Of a stretch of DNA of 64,000 nt, positions 27,186 through 36,056 are shown piece after piece. The position numbers and the translations under genes were made by a program. The stretch is from contig NZ_JACNEP010000006.1 in assembly GCF_014270035.1 (NCBI RefSeq), positions 1-64,000 of the forward strand. Reading direction: 5' to 3'. The DNA is from Neptunicella marina (GTDB taxonomy: Bacteria; Pseudomonadota; Gammaproteobacteria; Enterobacterales; Alteromonadaceae). How positions within the stretch are numbered: the stretch's first letter is position 1; each line of letters opens with the position of its first letter. The notes below the pieces were generated by a model. The model was not told the DNA's origin. It searched no databases and saw nothing but the letters and a program-made list of their open reading frames with translations.

Positions 27186-27884
27186 ATGCAAATTCAATCC
27201 AGCGGGTTAACGCTTTTCGACTATTTAGAAGATGCGGATAAAAGTAACCAAACCCTGCAAAATCTGGCACAGAATCAGTACCAGTATCAGGACCTGCGTA
27301 AGGAACTAAACACACTGACCGACTCGCTTAATTTAGGCCAAACCGATAACCCGCTTAAGTTTCTGGATAATGGTTTTTCCAATGTGAGTCTTAAAACAGT
27401 TAACAATATGATTGCCTATAATATGCGCCCGGTTGCCGAAGACCTGCAACAAATGGCCGATCGGTTCGGCATAAAGGATCCGGTTAACCTGCAAAATGTC
27501 GATGGTAAATGGCAGGTTGACGGATTAATGGACGAGGAACAGTTGGCCGCGGCCACACCGGAAGAAAAAGCTACTCAGGAACAGTTACAGAACCTGCAAA
27601 CCTACCTAGATAAAAATACGGCCTTGCAGGACAAATTAACTCAGCTGGATCGTATGTCGGAATTTTATGAGTTTGGCCAGACACAGGAATACGCCAAAAC
27701 CTTGCAGGCAAATGATGTGGCTGAAGACGGAGTGGTAAGTTACCTGACTGCCAGTCGCAGTCTGATTCAGGAAGCCGCTGGTTTCAGCCTGTCTTCTAAA
27801 GGGTTGCAATTGAATTCACGTGGGGAATCCGACAGCCTGATTGAGCAGGCCAAAGAGCAGTTTAATATCAAAGATGAGAGTTAA
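27186..27884 (+). CDS. Hypothetical coiled, acidic protein
   Basis: A protein of about 232 residues with no recognised family. The longest frame begins at 27144, but the ATG at 27186 has AAAGGT at suitable distance and starts at M-Q-I-Q-S-S-G-L-T-L-F-D-Y, a plausible N-terminus. It is soluble, Gln/Asp/Glu-rich and predicted helical, without Cys, signal peptide or membrane segment. The N-terminal Q-I-Q-S-S-G style recalls small flagellar- or surface-associated proteins, but this is too weak for a call. It is divergent from the SMC-like operon, sharing a 187-bp intergenic region, and stands alone. Confidence 0.65.
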   Translation: MQIQSSGLTLFDYLEDADKSNQTLQNLAQNQYQYQDLRKELNTLTDSLNLGQTDNPLKFLDNGFSNVSLKTVNNMIAYNMRPVAEDLQQMADRFGIKDPVNLQNVDGKWQVDGLMDEEQLAAATPEEKATQEQLQNLQTYLDKNTALQDKLTQLDRMSEFYEFGQTQEYAKTLQANDVAEDGVVSYLTASRSLIQEAAGFSLSSKGLQLNSRGESDSLIEQAKEQFNIKDES

Positions 27885-28037
27885 ATATTGCTGATTAAGT
27901 TACAGTGCAGGGAGATAATGTTAGTTAAATAGTCTGAGTGTAAGCGGGCGCTCACACTTAATTTAAAGTTTGTTAAATTAACCCTTTATTTTAAACACAT
28001 ACAGCGCATCGCCTTTACCACTGGTTACAAACAGATG

Positions 28038-29210
28038 CTAGTTATCCGGGCTGATATAAATTGACGCGATATTTTTCAGTTCATCTTCACCAGCTGTTGG
28101 TAATTTAGTTTTTAATGTGAGCTTACCTGCTGGAGTGATCTCAAAAGTCAGTAAACCATTGCCAGCTTCACCTGCTGCGTACAGGGTGTCACCCTTTGCA
28201 TTTAACGCCAGACTACTGGCACCTTCCAATCCGCCTTGCACATCATCAGTGGTGACAGTCTGGATCAATTGGAATTGTTCATTTGCTGTTTTCTCAAAGA
28301 CCAGAATGGCACTGCTACCGGCGCAGGCCACGAATAACAAACGTCCATCAGGCGATACCACAATTTTTTGTGGGTTAATCAGATTGCTAATACCATTGAC
28401 CTCATTCTGAATCAGTTGTTTGGCAGACAGTTCACCTTGTTGGTCTCGGTTGAAAATAGCAATTTGCCCTGCGTCAAATCCAAGTACATATAATTCATCA
28501 TTGGCAGGCGACAATGCCAGACCAATGGGTTTGCCTAAATCCGTAATTAACGACCCGCTGTTTCGTAAAAACTGCTTAAAGTGCAGTTGCTTATCCGCTG
28601 TTATTTCCCATACCGACAGCGCATTACTCATATAACCAGCTACAAATAGCTGTTTATTGTCGCGAGTGGCTACAACTTCCCACGGGCCGAGTATGCCCAG
28701 TTTATCCCGCTCTTTTGTGGGTTTGTCGCTATCAAAGACTCTGTCATAACCCAGATTATCGCTGAGGGTTTGAGTGAGTTGGTATTGATCTTTATGGGGA
28801 GTAAACAGCGCTAATGCACCATCGTAAAATCCGCTGGTGATGATCAGATTATCGTGATTGACTGACACCAGTCCGGTTGCACCTTCCAGCCCATTGATGT
28901 TGCTATCAGTATTTTTAAACACCTGAGAAAAATGCAGCTTAAAATCATTGCCGATGTTAAATACAGCAAAAGCGTTGTCATCAGCACTGGTGATAAATAC
29001 TTTGCGATTATCATGGGAAGCCACCACATTACGCGGATTATCCAGCCCATCTACCCCGTTTATTTGGTCTTTTAAAACCTGAATAAACTGCAATCCTGCT
29101 GGCGGATGTGCATGGCTGTTGGCAGAGATTAATAATAAGAATATTAAAGCGGGTAAAGGCTTACAGAGATTGAACATTGTCTGCATATGTTTGAAACCTA
29201 GGTGAGTCAT
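28038..29210 (-). CDS. Exported beta-propeller (lactonase-like), truncated by an in-frame TAG
   Basis: About 390 residues. A signal peptide (hydrophobic L-P-A-L-I-F-L-L-L-I-S-A-N-S-H-A) precedes repeated propeller blades with S-P-D-G/N strands, such as V-V-S-P-D-G-R-L-L-F-V-A-C-A and L-S-P-A-N-D-E-L-Y-V-L-G. The fold is that of YVTN/6-phosphogluconolactonase-like proteins. The frame stops at I-S-P-D-N-TAG (28038-28040), exactly where the last blade strand should begin. Continuing in frame gives H-L-F-V-T-S-G-K-G-D-A-L-Y-V-F-K-I-K-G, then TAA at 27978-27980. The final strand is therefore cut off. The longest frame begins with a TTG at 29213; the next codon is the ATG used here, and later ATGs at 29186 and 29177 are possible. 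The ArsR-type gene ends 5 nt upstream. Confidence 0.75.
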   Translation of the reverse strand: MTHLGFKHMQTMFNLCKPLPALIFLLLISANSHAHPPAGLQFIQVLKDQINGVDGLDNPRNVVASHDNRKVFITSADDNAFAVFNIGNDFKLHFSQVFKNTDSNINGLEGATGLVSVNHDNLIITSGFYDGALALFTPHKDQYQLTQTLSDNLGYDRVFDSDKPTKERDKLGILGPWEVVATRDNKQLFVAGYMSNALSVWEITADKQLHFKQFLRNSGSLITDLGKPIGLALSPANDELYVLGFDAGQIAIFNRDQQGELSAKQLIQNEVNGISNLINPQKIVVSPDGRLLFVACAGSSAILVFEKTANEQFQLIQTVTTDDVQGGLEGASSLALNAKGDTLYAAGEAGNGLLTFEITPAGKLTLKTKLPTAGEDELKNIASIYISPDN

Positions 29211-29215
29211 CAAAG

Positions 29216-29941
29216 CTAAATGATGTTTTTAATATTGTACATACGGGCAAAGGCGTTTAAGCCTTTGGAGTTAAAGCTGACGGCTCTGGAGGTTAGATCT
29301 CTGACTGCCCATTTTTTTGCAAATATATCCTCCAGTATCCAATGGCCTAAACTACCCGCCAGGTGACTGCGCCTTTCACTCCAGTCCAGACAGGACTTGC
29401 AAACGGGTCGTCTGGCTTTTGCCAACTTGTCGAAATTAACTCCCTGAGCGTGAAAAAAAGAGCGCCCCGTATTGGTGAGTTTTGTTTCAAAGCCCTGATC
29501 AATAATAAAACCCTTTGATACCAGCGCATCGTACAGCCCGATACTCAATTCGCCTGCCAGATGGTCATAACAGACCCGGGCTTTTCTGAGGTTAGGATCA
29601 GTGGGGCCGGTGATTGTTGCTGGATGATTTATATTGGAGGTTACATTTAATAATTGTTCAATAAGTTGTGCGATATCCGCACGATGCAGTTGGAAATATT
29701 TGTGACGCCCCTGTTTTCTGACGATAAGCAACTCTCCATTAACCAGTTTTGCTAAATGGCTACTGGCTGTTTGTGCTGTGACGTCGGCTTCCAGTGCCAG
29801 TTCGGTCGCGGTAAGTGCTTTTCCACCCATCAATGCGATTAACATACGAGAGCGGGCTGGGTCTCCGAGCAAAGCGGAAATAAAAGCAATATTAGGTTCC
29901 AAGCAGTTTGTATCTCTATAGTTCGATATGCATCGAAGCAT
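29216..29941 (-). CDS. ArsR-type winged-helix transcriptional regulator
   Basis: Up to 241 residues. An N-terminal ArsR-like winged helix (about 15-90) has the pattern L-L-G-D-P-A-R-S-R-M-L-I-A-L and recognition helix T-A-Q-T-A-S-S-H-L-A-K-L. The C-terminal domain has A-R-V-C-Y-D-H-L-A-G-E-L and a Cys pair, P-V-C-K-S-C-L-D-W, possibly metal- or redox-sensing. Relatives often begin at the segment L-E-P-N-I-A, so a TTG start at 29902 is plausible instead of the ATG at 29941, which would leave the palindrome at 29922-29937 in the promoter. It is divergent from the NIPSNAP/ABM pair and followed 5 nt later by the beta-propeller gene. Confidence 0.8.
   Translation of the reverse strand: MLRCISNYRDTNCLEPNIAFISALLGDPARSRMLIALMGGKALTATELALEADVTAQTASSHLAKLVNGELLIVRKQGRHKYFQLHRADIAQLIEQLLNVTSNINHPATITGPTDPNLRKARVCYDHLAGELSIGLYDALVSKGFIIDQGFETKLTNTGRSFFHAQGVNFDKLAKARRPVCKSCLDWSERRSHLAGSLGHWILEDIFAKKWAVRDLTSRAVSFNSKGLNAFARMYNIKNII
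29922..29937. promoter_or_regulatory. Palindrome between ArsR-type and NIPSNAP genes
   Basis: TTCGAT-ATGC-ATCGAA, a 6+6 dyad in the very short divergent region. It is a candidate operator of the ArsR-type regulator, controlling both directions. It would lie inside the coding sequence if the regulator began at 29941, but upstream of a TTG start at 29902. Confidence 0.45.
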
Positions 29942-29992
29942 TGATTTTGTGAGTCGCTAGACTGCATCAAAACAACACAGGAGGCAATGCTA

Positions 29993-30331
29993 ATGAAAAT
30001 AACCTGCTTTATTGAATATAAAATTGACCCGTCAAAACTGGCTCAATTCGAAACGTACGCAGAAAGCTGGGGCAAGATTATACCGGAGTGTGGTGGTGAC
30101 TTATTAGGTTACTTCTTACCTCATGAAGGCACAAATGATGTTGCTTTTGGTTTAATCAGTTTTAACAGTTTAGCTGATTACGAAACGTACAGAGCACGGC
30201 TTAAAACAGATGATGCCGGTCGGGAAAACTTTATGTATGCACAACAGGAGAGGTTTATTGTTCAGGAAAATCGTTCGTTCTTAAAAGTGGTCGCATCTAC
30301 CTACAAACAGTTACCAAGGGCTGCAATATGA
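29993..30331 (+). CDS. NIPSNAP-family protein
   Basis: A 112-residue dimeric alpha-beta-barrel protein. The N-terminus [18 protein letters not shown] and the segment [10 protein letters not shown] match the NIPSNAP family. The ATG at 29993 is preceded by a perfect AGGAGG with 8-nt spacing; the ATG at 29987 would be only 2 nt away and is unlikely. NIPSNAP proteins are small, widespread and of uncertain function, often beside oxidative or quinone-related enzymes. Its stop overlaps the next start by 4 nt. Divergent transcription from the ArsR-type regulator suggests it is that regulator's target. Confidence 0.85.
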   Translation: MKITCFIEYKIDPSKLAQFETYAESWGKIIPECGGDLLGYFLPHEGTNDVAFGLISFNSLADYETYRARLKTDDAGRENFMYAQQERFIVQENRSFLKVVASTYKQLPRAAI

Positions 30332-30657
30332 TAGCGGTGATTTTTGAGGTCACACCCAATGAAACGGGTAAGGACAGGTACTTTGAGATTGCAGCAGATT
30401 TGAAGCCTTACTTGTGTGACATGGATGGTTTTATTGGCATGGAAAGGTTCGAGAGCCTCTCGAATCCCGGGCGTTATCTTTCACTTTCGTTTTGGCGGGA
30501 TGAAGCGTCAGTCAAACTGTGGAAAAGTCATTTTGCGCATTGTGAGGCGCAGCACGAAGGGAAAAATAGTTTGTTTGAACATTACCGTTTACGCGTTGCA
30601 CATGTGGTGCGTGATTATGGGATGGATGGCCATTTGCAATCGATAAAAGATGTTTAG
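30328..30657 (+). CDS. Antibiotic biosynthesis monooxygenase (ABM) domain protein
   Basis: A 109-residue ferredoxin-like protein of the ABM superfamily: I-A-V-I-F-E-V-T-P at the start, a central [10 protein letters not shown] and [14 protein letters not shown]. Members include cofactor-free monooxygenases and haem-degrading enzymes. The substrate here is unknown and no haem ligand is evident. It is translationally coupled to the NIPSNAP gene through an ATGA overlap. The related folds and coupling suggest that the two act together, perhaps as a heterodimer or on one substrate. Confidence 0.82.
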   Translation: MIAVIFEVTPNETGKDRYFEIAADLKPYLCDMDGFIGMERFESLSNPGRYLSLSFWRDEASVKLWKSHFAHCEAQHEGKNSLFEHYRLRVAHVVRDYGMDGHLQSIKDV

Positions 30658-30712
30658 CAACAGTAAAATTAATTATGCTTAATTTTACTGTTGCCATCAT
30701 GCCTGTTAGCCG

Positions 30713-32632
30713 TTATTTAGCGGCTAACTCAAATGGAGAGGCCGGTAGCCCTTCTTCATTATACAGGTTGGCGTTTTCGGGATTATCCTGCCAGCCGTAG
30801 CGCACTTTGACAGGATGGCTGACGGCATCGCTGCTCAGTTCCACTTTATTGCCGCTAATAGTGGCTTTTGCCCAGTGATAGACGCCATCACGGCCCGCAA
30901 TCGCAAATCCGGTTAGTTTATCGCCCTTAATTTTTAAACCGCTGCCGGTGTGATTAAAGCTCACAACCAAGGAGTTACCCATAGCGGCTGCACTCTGGGC
31001 AATAGGACCGGAATAAACTACATCTTCGCCATAAGCGATATGTTGCGCGGCCAGTGATAAACGATGACCAACCGTTTGTTTATCTAATGGATGAATGTCG
31101 TTCCATTCGCCCACATCAGTAATCACTGCCATGCCGGTGTTGGGTTCGGATAAGGTATCCAGTTGCTGCTGGCGCAGTTCCGCCCAGCCACTTTCCACTG
31201 GTTGCTGGTGGAATTGCTGGAAGTTAGCTAATTGTACAAACAGGAACGGGAAATCACCCAGGTGCCAGTGTTTACGCCAGTCCTGAATCATGCTGGAGAA
31301 TAATGCGTGATAATCCGATGGATGGCCGGTATTGGATTCTCCCTGATACCAGATCACACCTTTAATAGTGTAATTAAGTGCCGGATAAATCATCGCATTA
31401 AACAGACCGGTTGGTTTGTAATGCACAAAAGTATCGCTGGGCAAACGTTCGGCGGTCGCACCTACCTTGCATTTCCAGCTACCGGTTAAATCAATATGAC
31501 GTTCCGGGCTGCCCAACCAGTAAGGTTTATCGGTCACAAAACCACCACGGTTCTGGCTGTTAACTACCCTTACCACAATCGAGTTTTTACCGGCTTTAAG
31601 TAAACCTGCAGGCACCGTATAACGACGCGGTGGATACTGATAGGTAATGTTGCCCACTTGCTGGCCATTCACAAAGACCTGGTCTGCATCGATGATGCGA
31701 CCCATCATCAGTTTTTGTTGTTTGCCTGCCATATTTGCCGGTATATCAATGGTTTTACGGAACCAAACCACCCCTTCTTTGGGCTCCAGCAGACCATCGG
31801 GCCATAAACCCGGTAGCTGGTAGGTTTGCCAGTCACTGTCATCCACATCGGGCTGTTGCCAGTTTTGCTGTAAACCCAGGTCGTTTTTAGTTAACTCACC
31901 GTACCACTTATCATTTTTAGCTTTATCTGCAGCCTTAACCTCGGCTACGTGGCCAGGTTGTTGATAAGGTTTTAGCTCGTCCATATAAGTTGGGAAGGCT
32001 TTTAGTGCGCCTTCGCTCATCCAGGCTTGTACCGGTGTACCACCAATTGGGGTTTTAATAATACCCACCGGCACCTGATATTTTTGTTGCAGGTCACGGG
32101 CAAAGAAAAAGGCTACCGCCGAGAATTTCAGTACCGATTGCGGCGTTGCTGCCACCCATTGCCCTTTAGGATAATCCTGATGCTGCTCGATAAAATCGTA
32201 ATCTAACGAGACATTAAACTGGCGAATGGTTGGGTAATTGGCCGCAGCAATTACGTCCGGAAAGCGTTCTTTAACCCTTTCCATGGGTAATTCCATGTTG
32301 GATTGACCGGATGCCAGCCACACTTCACCAAACAAAACATCTTTAACTTCGAGACTATTGTTACCTTTGATACTTATAGTATGAGCTTTACCAGAATCTT
32401 GTGCAGGAAGAGTGAGTGACCACTCTCCTGTTGGGCTGGTTACCCGGCCTATTAGTTTGCCATCTAAACGAACGGTAACCGACTCGTTGGCATCGGCCCA
32501 GCCCCAAATCTTAACCGGCTGGTCGCGTTGCAGTATCATGCCATCGGAAATCAGTTTAGGCAGAGTTACATCGGCCAGTGCTGACTGACTTAGCGCCGCA
32601 GCGGCAAGCAGTGGGATAGAAAATCTACGCAT
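30713..32632 (-). CDS. Exported SGNH acetylesterase (sialate O-acetylesterase family; probable acetylxylan esterase)
   Basis: A 639-residue secreted esterase. A signal peptide (1-20, A-L-A cleavage) and an N-terminal beta-sandwich precede the SGNH core. The nucleophile is Ser111 in A-S-G-Q-S-N-M-E, and the catalytic Asp/His pair lies in E-W-N-D-I-H-P. A beta-galactosidase-like jelly-roll domain (about 265-385, including W-F-R-K-T-I-D-I-P) is inserted in the core, as in CE20-like enzymes that de-acetylate plant xylan or xyloglucan oligosaccharides. It lies 2 nt downstream of the GH67 alpha-glucuronidase gene and is co-transcribed with it, so acetylated glucuronoxylan oligomers are the likely substrate rather than sialic acid. 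Confidence 0.88.
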   Translation of the reverse strand: MRRFSIPLLAAAALSQSALADVTLPKLISDGMILQRDQPVKIWGWADANESVTVRLDGKLIGRVTSPTGEWSLTLPAQDSGKAHTISIKGNNSLEVKDVLFGEVWLASGQSNMELPMERVKERFPDVIAAANYPTIRQFNVSLDYDFIEQHQDYPKGQWVAATPQSVLKFSAVAFFFARDLQQKYQVPVGIIKTPIGGTPVQAWMSEGALKAFPTYMDELKPYQQPGHVAEVKAADKAKNDKWYGELTKNDLGLQQNWQQPDVDDSDWQTYQLPGLWPDGLLEPKEGVVWFRKTIDIPANMAGKQQKLMMGRIIDADQVFVNGQQVGNITYQYPPRRYTVPAGLLKAGKNSIVVRVVNSQNRGGFVTDKPYWLGSPERHIDLTGSWKCKVGATAERLPSDTFVHYKPTGLFNAMIYPALNYTIKGVIWYQGESNTGHPSDYHALFSSMIQDWRKHWHLGDFPFLFVQLANFQQFHQQPVESGWAELRQQQLDTLSEPNTGMAVITDVGEWNDIHPLDKQTVGHRLSLAAQHIAYGEDVVYSGPIAQSAAAMGNSLVVSFNHTGSGLKIKGDKLTGFAIAGRDGVYHWAKATISGNKVELSSDAVSHPVKVRYGWQDNPENANLYNEEGLPASPFELAAK

Positions 32633-32634
32633 AA

Positions 32635-34776
32635 TTAACCTTGTCCTGGTGCATAAGGAAATTGCAGGGATTTGTAATAATCCACATCATGAACGGGTTT
32701 AGGAAAACCCTCGGGGATAGGGCGCTGAGAAAAGGTCTGGAAATATGCCAGACAGGCATCGCGCCACCATTTTGCTTCTTTTAACTGAATACCCAGTGCC
32801 ATTTCGACCTGATGAAACTGGTTAGGATCGATTTGGTTTTTAACCCTCTGCCATTGCTGCTGCATTTTTTCCACACCAGCCACGCCCATGTTGTAATGGT
32901 GTACCAGCTCGTACCATAAACTTTTGCCGGATGGCATGGTGTAATCCCAGCTCAGATGATGGAACCACAGTAGTAATTCAGTGGGGGTGGTTGCCGGGTT
33001 TGCCAGTTTTTGTTGCCAGTAGGGCGCATATTGTGAAATCGCGTTGGTGCCACTGGCGGTGCGATCAATACCCAGACCTTGTTTATCCGCGCGATGATAA
33101 TAGGTTGGGTTCCAGTCGGCGCGGCCTAAATTATCCACCCAGGGGCCAGGACCATAATGGTGACCTGTATCCATCAGGTGGTGTAAACCCAGCGGTGTCA
33201 TGTAGTTCACCACGTCTTCACGCGAATTCATCATCATATCCTTGATTTGATCAATGGCGTTTTTATCGTGAGTGAGGGTCATGTTGATCCATTCATCGGC
33301 AATATCCGCAGCAGATAAATCGTGATCCCACGCCAGCCGACCAAATACGTACCAGTTAGCCTGACCAAAGATATGGCCGGTCCAGTTTCTGTCCATGCCA
33401 ATATTGGCTACACCTGCCATGGCGGTAAGCGGCGAATCAGACAAACTGCCATCCACCACTTTGGCGACAGTTGAACCAGCACCTTGTGTATGAGTATCAG
33501 CATCCAGCGCCTCTTTATACAAGGTGCCGAGGTAAGCCAGATGAGTACTGAAACCTAAATATTCCTGGGTAATCTGGAATTCCATTGCCAGTGAGCTGTG
33601 TGGCATAGCACCAAATAACGGACTGAAGGGTTCACGTGGCTGAAAATCAATCGGGCCGTTTTTTACCTGCACACTAACATTGTCATCAAATTTGCCGTCC
33701 AGCGGCACAAATTCATTGTAAGCTTGCAAGCTGCGCTCTGCTTTGGCGTCATGGGCATAAACAAAGGCACGCCACAAAACATTGCCGCCAAACGGTTTTA
33801 ACGCACGCGCCAGCATATTTGCGCCTTGCGCGTGAGTACGGCCAAAATCTCCCGGGCCCGGCTGGCCTTCGGAGTTGGCCTTGACCAGAAAGCCACCAAA
33901 GTCCGGGATCAGTTGATAAATCTCGGCGGCTTTATCGTGCCACCATTGCTGTACTTCAGGTTTGACCGGGTCAGAATTTTCTAATCCCCCAATTAGATGG
34001 GGCGAACTGAATTTAACCGATAAATACACCTTAATGCCGTAGGGTCTGAAAATATCGGCCAGTGCTTTGACTTTTTGCAGATAAGCGGGGGTCAGAATTA
34101 ATGCATTGGCGTTAACATTATTCGGCACAATGCCATTAACACCAATTGACGCATTAGCACGCGCATAGTCGTAATAACGTTGCTCCTGGTAATCCGGCAA
34201 CTTGTGCCAGTCAAAAATCGATTGTCCGGCATAACCACGTTCGGTGTGGCGATCCAGATCATCCCAGTGATTAAGCATGCGTAGTTTTACTTTGGGCACC
34301 GATACTTTGTTGATTTTGCTTAAATCGGCCAGTGTTTGTATCTGACGGATTAAATCGAAAGTAGCGTATAGCAAACCCACATCACTATTGGCTACCAGCC
34401 AGATTTGGCCTTTGTGCTGTTTAATCGCATAACCTTCATCACCCAGCGATTTTTGCTCTATACCCAGGGGGGTTGTGAGCTGATTATTGTTAAGAGCCAG
34501 TACCAATTTGGCACTTTGGGCTGAGCTTACCGCACTGAGTTTCTGACCAAGTAGCCCCTTGGTAGCGCGTTTTAACTCATCTTTTATCACGCTTGTTGTT
34601 GCACTTTTATCTGCAATGTAAACCGTGCCCAGTTGCGATAAGTAATGCTGCTGTTGCCGGGCGTTGAGAGGACGGTAGTTTAGCCAAAGGTTGTAACCGT
34701 CTTCTCCACTGAAATCCGGGGTGGCAAATGCCAGATGACTAAACAATAAACATAAGGTGATCAGGTACTTCTTCAT
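32635..34776 (-). CDS. GH67 xylan alpha-1,2-glucuronidase
   Basis: A 713-residue glycoside hydrolase with an N-terminal signal peptide (about 1-18). It is co-linear with Cellvibrio japonicus GlcA67A. The acid is Glu303 in V-K-A-N-S-E-G-Q-P-G-P-G. The catalytic bases Asp377 (N-G-P-I-D-F-Q-P) and Glu405 (I-T-Q-E-Y-L-G) align with E292, D365 and E393 of that enzyme. GH67 enzymes remove 4-O-methyl-glucuronic acid from the non-reducing end of xylo-oligosaccharides. Because signal peptides vary, it may be periplasmic or outer-membrane-associated. It is first in an operon with the acetylesterase and divergent from a LysR-type gene. Confidence 0.95.
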   Translation of the reverse strand: MKKYLITLCLLFSHLAFATPDFSGEDGYNLWLNYRPLNARQQQHYLSQLGTVYIADKSATTSVIKDELKRATKGLLGQKLSAVSSAQSAKLVLALNNNQLTTPLGIEQKSLGDEGYAIKQHKGQIWLVANSDVGLLYATFDLIRQIQTLADLSKINKVSVPKVKLRMLNHWDDLDRHTERGYAGQSIFDWHKLPDYQEQRYYDYARANASIGVNGIVPNNVNANALILTPAYLQKVKALADIFRPYGIKVYLSVKFSSPHLIGGLENSDPVKPEVQQWWHDKAAEIYQLIPDFGGFLVKANSEGQPGPGDFGRTHAQGANMLARALKPFGGNVLWRAFVYAHDAKAERSLQAYNEFVPLDGKFDDNVSVQVKNGPIDFQPREPFSPLFGAMPHSSLAMEFQITQEYLGFSTHLAYLGTLYKEALDADTHTQGAGSTVAKVVDGSLSDSPLTAMAGVANIGMDRNWTGHIFGQANWYVFGRLAWDHDLSAADIADEWINMTLTHDKNAIDQIKDMMMNSREDVVNYMTPLGLHHLMDTGHHYGPGPWVDNLGRADWNPTYYHRADKQGLGIDRTASGTNAISQYAPYWQQKLANPATTPTELLLWFHHLSWDYTMPSGKSLWYELVHHYNMGVAGVEKMQQQWQRVKNQIDPNQFHQVEMALGIQLKEAKWWRDACLAYFQTFSQRPIPEGFPKPVHDVDYYKSLQFPYAPGQG

Positions 34777-35138
34777 TAAAATAACCAGTTGTTACTCGAT
34801 AACAAAAGCTTAACATCCGAGTGTTGTGCGTCGGTACCAACTGGTTATTTTTCGTTGGGAGGTTGTTATAAATCGTAATGCTTTGGAATGTACCATCCAT
34901 ATTAAGCATTACTTATATCTTGCCATGTGTTCCATATTGAGTTTTTGTCCCATTCTGAACAACCATCCTGCTACTGGCGTTTTGCAACATTTTAACTCTG
35001 ATTTCTTATTATCCTGCTGTTTTTTATGTATATTAGCCTTCATTTATTGTACTCCTGTGCTGAATCAGGTTGTAATTCTGCTTATTGTTCGCATAAAAAA
35101 CGAACGATTAATTATTGTTTTTAATATAAGTTAAACTT
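34777..35138. promoter_or_regulatory. Divergent control region of GH67 and lysR genes, with inverted repeat
   Basis: A 362-bp AT-rich interval. A perfect 14-bp inverted repeat, AAAATAACCAGTTG (34778-34791) and CAACTGGTTATTTT (34838-34851), flanks 46 bp directly upstream of the GH67 start codon. It could be a pair of operator half-sites or a hairpin in the 5' leader. The open frame at 34826-35134 is AT-rich and lacks family resemblance, so it is not considered a gene. Confidence 0.5.
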
Positions 35139-36056
35139 ATGGATAAAAGGTTAAGGCATATAGGTTTGTTACGCTGTTTTGCTGCAGCGGCCAAACACCA
35201 AAGTTACAGTGATGCCGCCGAGGAACTGGCGATTAGTCAGGCCGCAGTCAGCCAGCAAATTCGCAGTCTTGAGCAGCAACTGATGGTTAAGTTGTTTAAG
35301 CGTAATGGCCGGGCAATGCTGTTGACCAGTCAGGGAAAAACACTACAGGACTATGTGAACAAAGCATTTTCGTTATTATCTGAAGGGTTTGACCGGGTGC
35401 AGGTAGAGCCGGAAGCCGGAGTGTTAAATGTCACCACTGGCTTATCCTTTGCCTCTATCTGGCTGGTGCCCAGATTATGGCGATTTTCTGCACTTCACCC
35501 TTCTGTTACCGTAAAAGTGTTTGTGTCGGCGGAATTGGAAAATGTAAAACACTCCGAACTGGATGTAGCGATACGTCAGGGCGACAAAATTGACCACACG
35601 GTTTACAACGAATTGTTGTTTACCGATCCGGTGTTTCCGGTTTGTTCGCCAAACTTGATTAAGAACAACAATTTATCCTCACCACAACAAATTGGCTGCT
35701 GTCAGTTAATTGAAGCGTCGGGACCAGGGCGTTTTAGCTGGCAAAACTGGTTTGATACGGCAGGTGTTGCTATGCAAAGCAGTCAAATGAGCTGGCTGGA
35801 GGTTTCTACGCTGGAAATGGGGATTAATGCTGTAATGGCAGGGCAAGGTATATGTCTTGCTCCCAAGTGTCTAGTCTCTGATTTAATAACCAATGGCTTA
35901 CTGGTCAAACCCTTCAATATTAATATTGAACCGGGTCAGAATTTTACTTTGTTATACGATCAGGACTCACCCAGACTGGCACGTATTCAAATATTCAGTC
36001 GCTGGTTAAAACAAGAGTTAGCGGATGCAGGTATTACCAAAGCATTATTGGACTAA
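35139..36056 (+). CDS. LysR-family transcriptional regulator
   Basis: A 305-residue LysR-type regulator of the GcvA-like group. The N-terminal winged helix (about 8-65) has F-A-A-A-A-K-H-Q-S-Y-S-D-A-A-E-E-L-A-I-S, followed by Q-A-A-V-S-Q-Q-I-R-S-L-E. A periplasmic-binding-like effector domain occupies about 95-295. It is divergent from the GH67-esterase operon and so is the best local candidate for its regulator, with an oligosaccharide-derived ligand, but that is positional inference. Its 3' end overlaps the convergent trkH gene by 4 nt. Confidence 0.9.
   Translation: MDKRLRHIGLLRCFAAAAKHQSYSDAAEELAISQAAVSQQIRSLEQQLMVKLFKRNGRAMLLTSQGKTLQDYVNKAFSLLSEGFDRVQVEPEAGVLNVTTGLSFASIWLVPRLWRFSALHPSVTVKVFVSAELENVKHSELDVAIRQGDKIDHTVYNELLFTDPVFPVCSPNLIKNNNLSSPQQIGCCQLIEASGPGRFSWQNWFDTAGVAMQSSQMSWLEVSTLEMGINAVMAGQGICLAPKCLVSDLITNGLLVKPFNINIEPGQNFTLLYDQDSPRLARIQIFSRWLKQELADAGITKALLD

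Noticed and set aside
34826-35134. A 102-codon frame upstream of the lysR gene
   Set aside because: AT-rich promoter region, odd Cys/Ile-rich composition, contains an arm of the GH67 inverted repeat, and no family resemblance.
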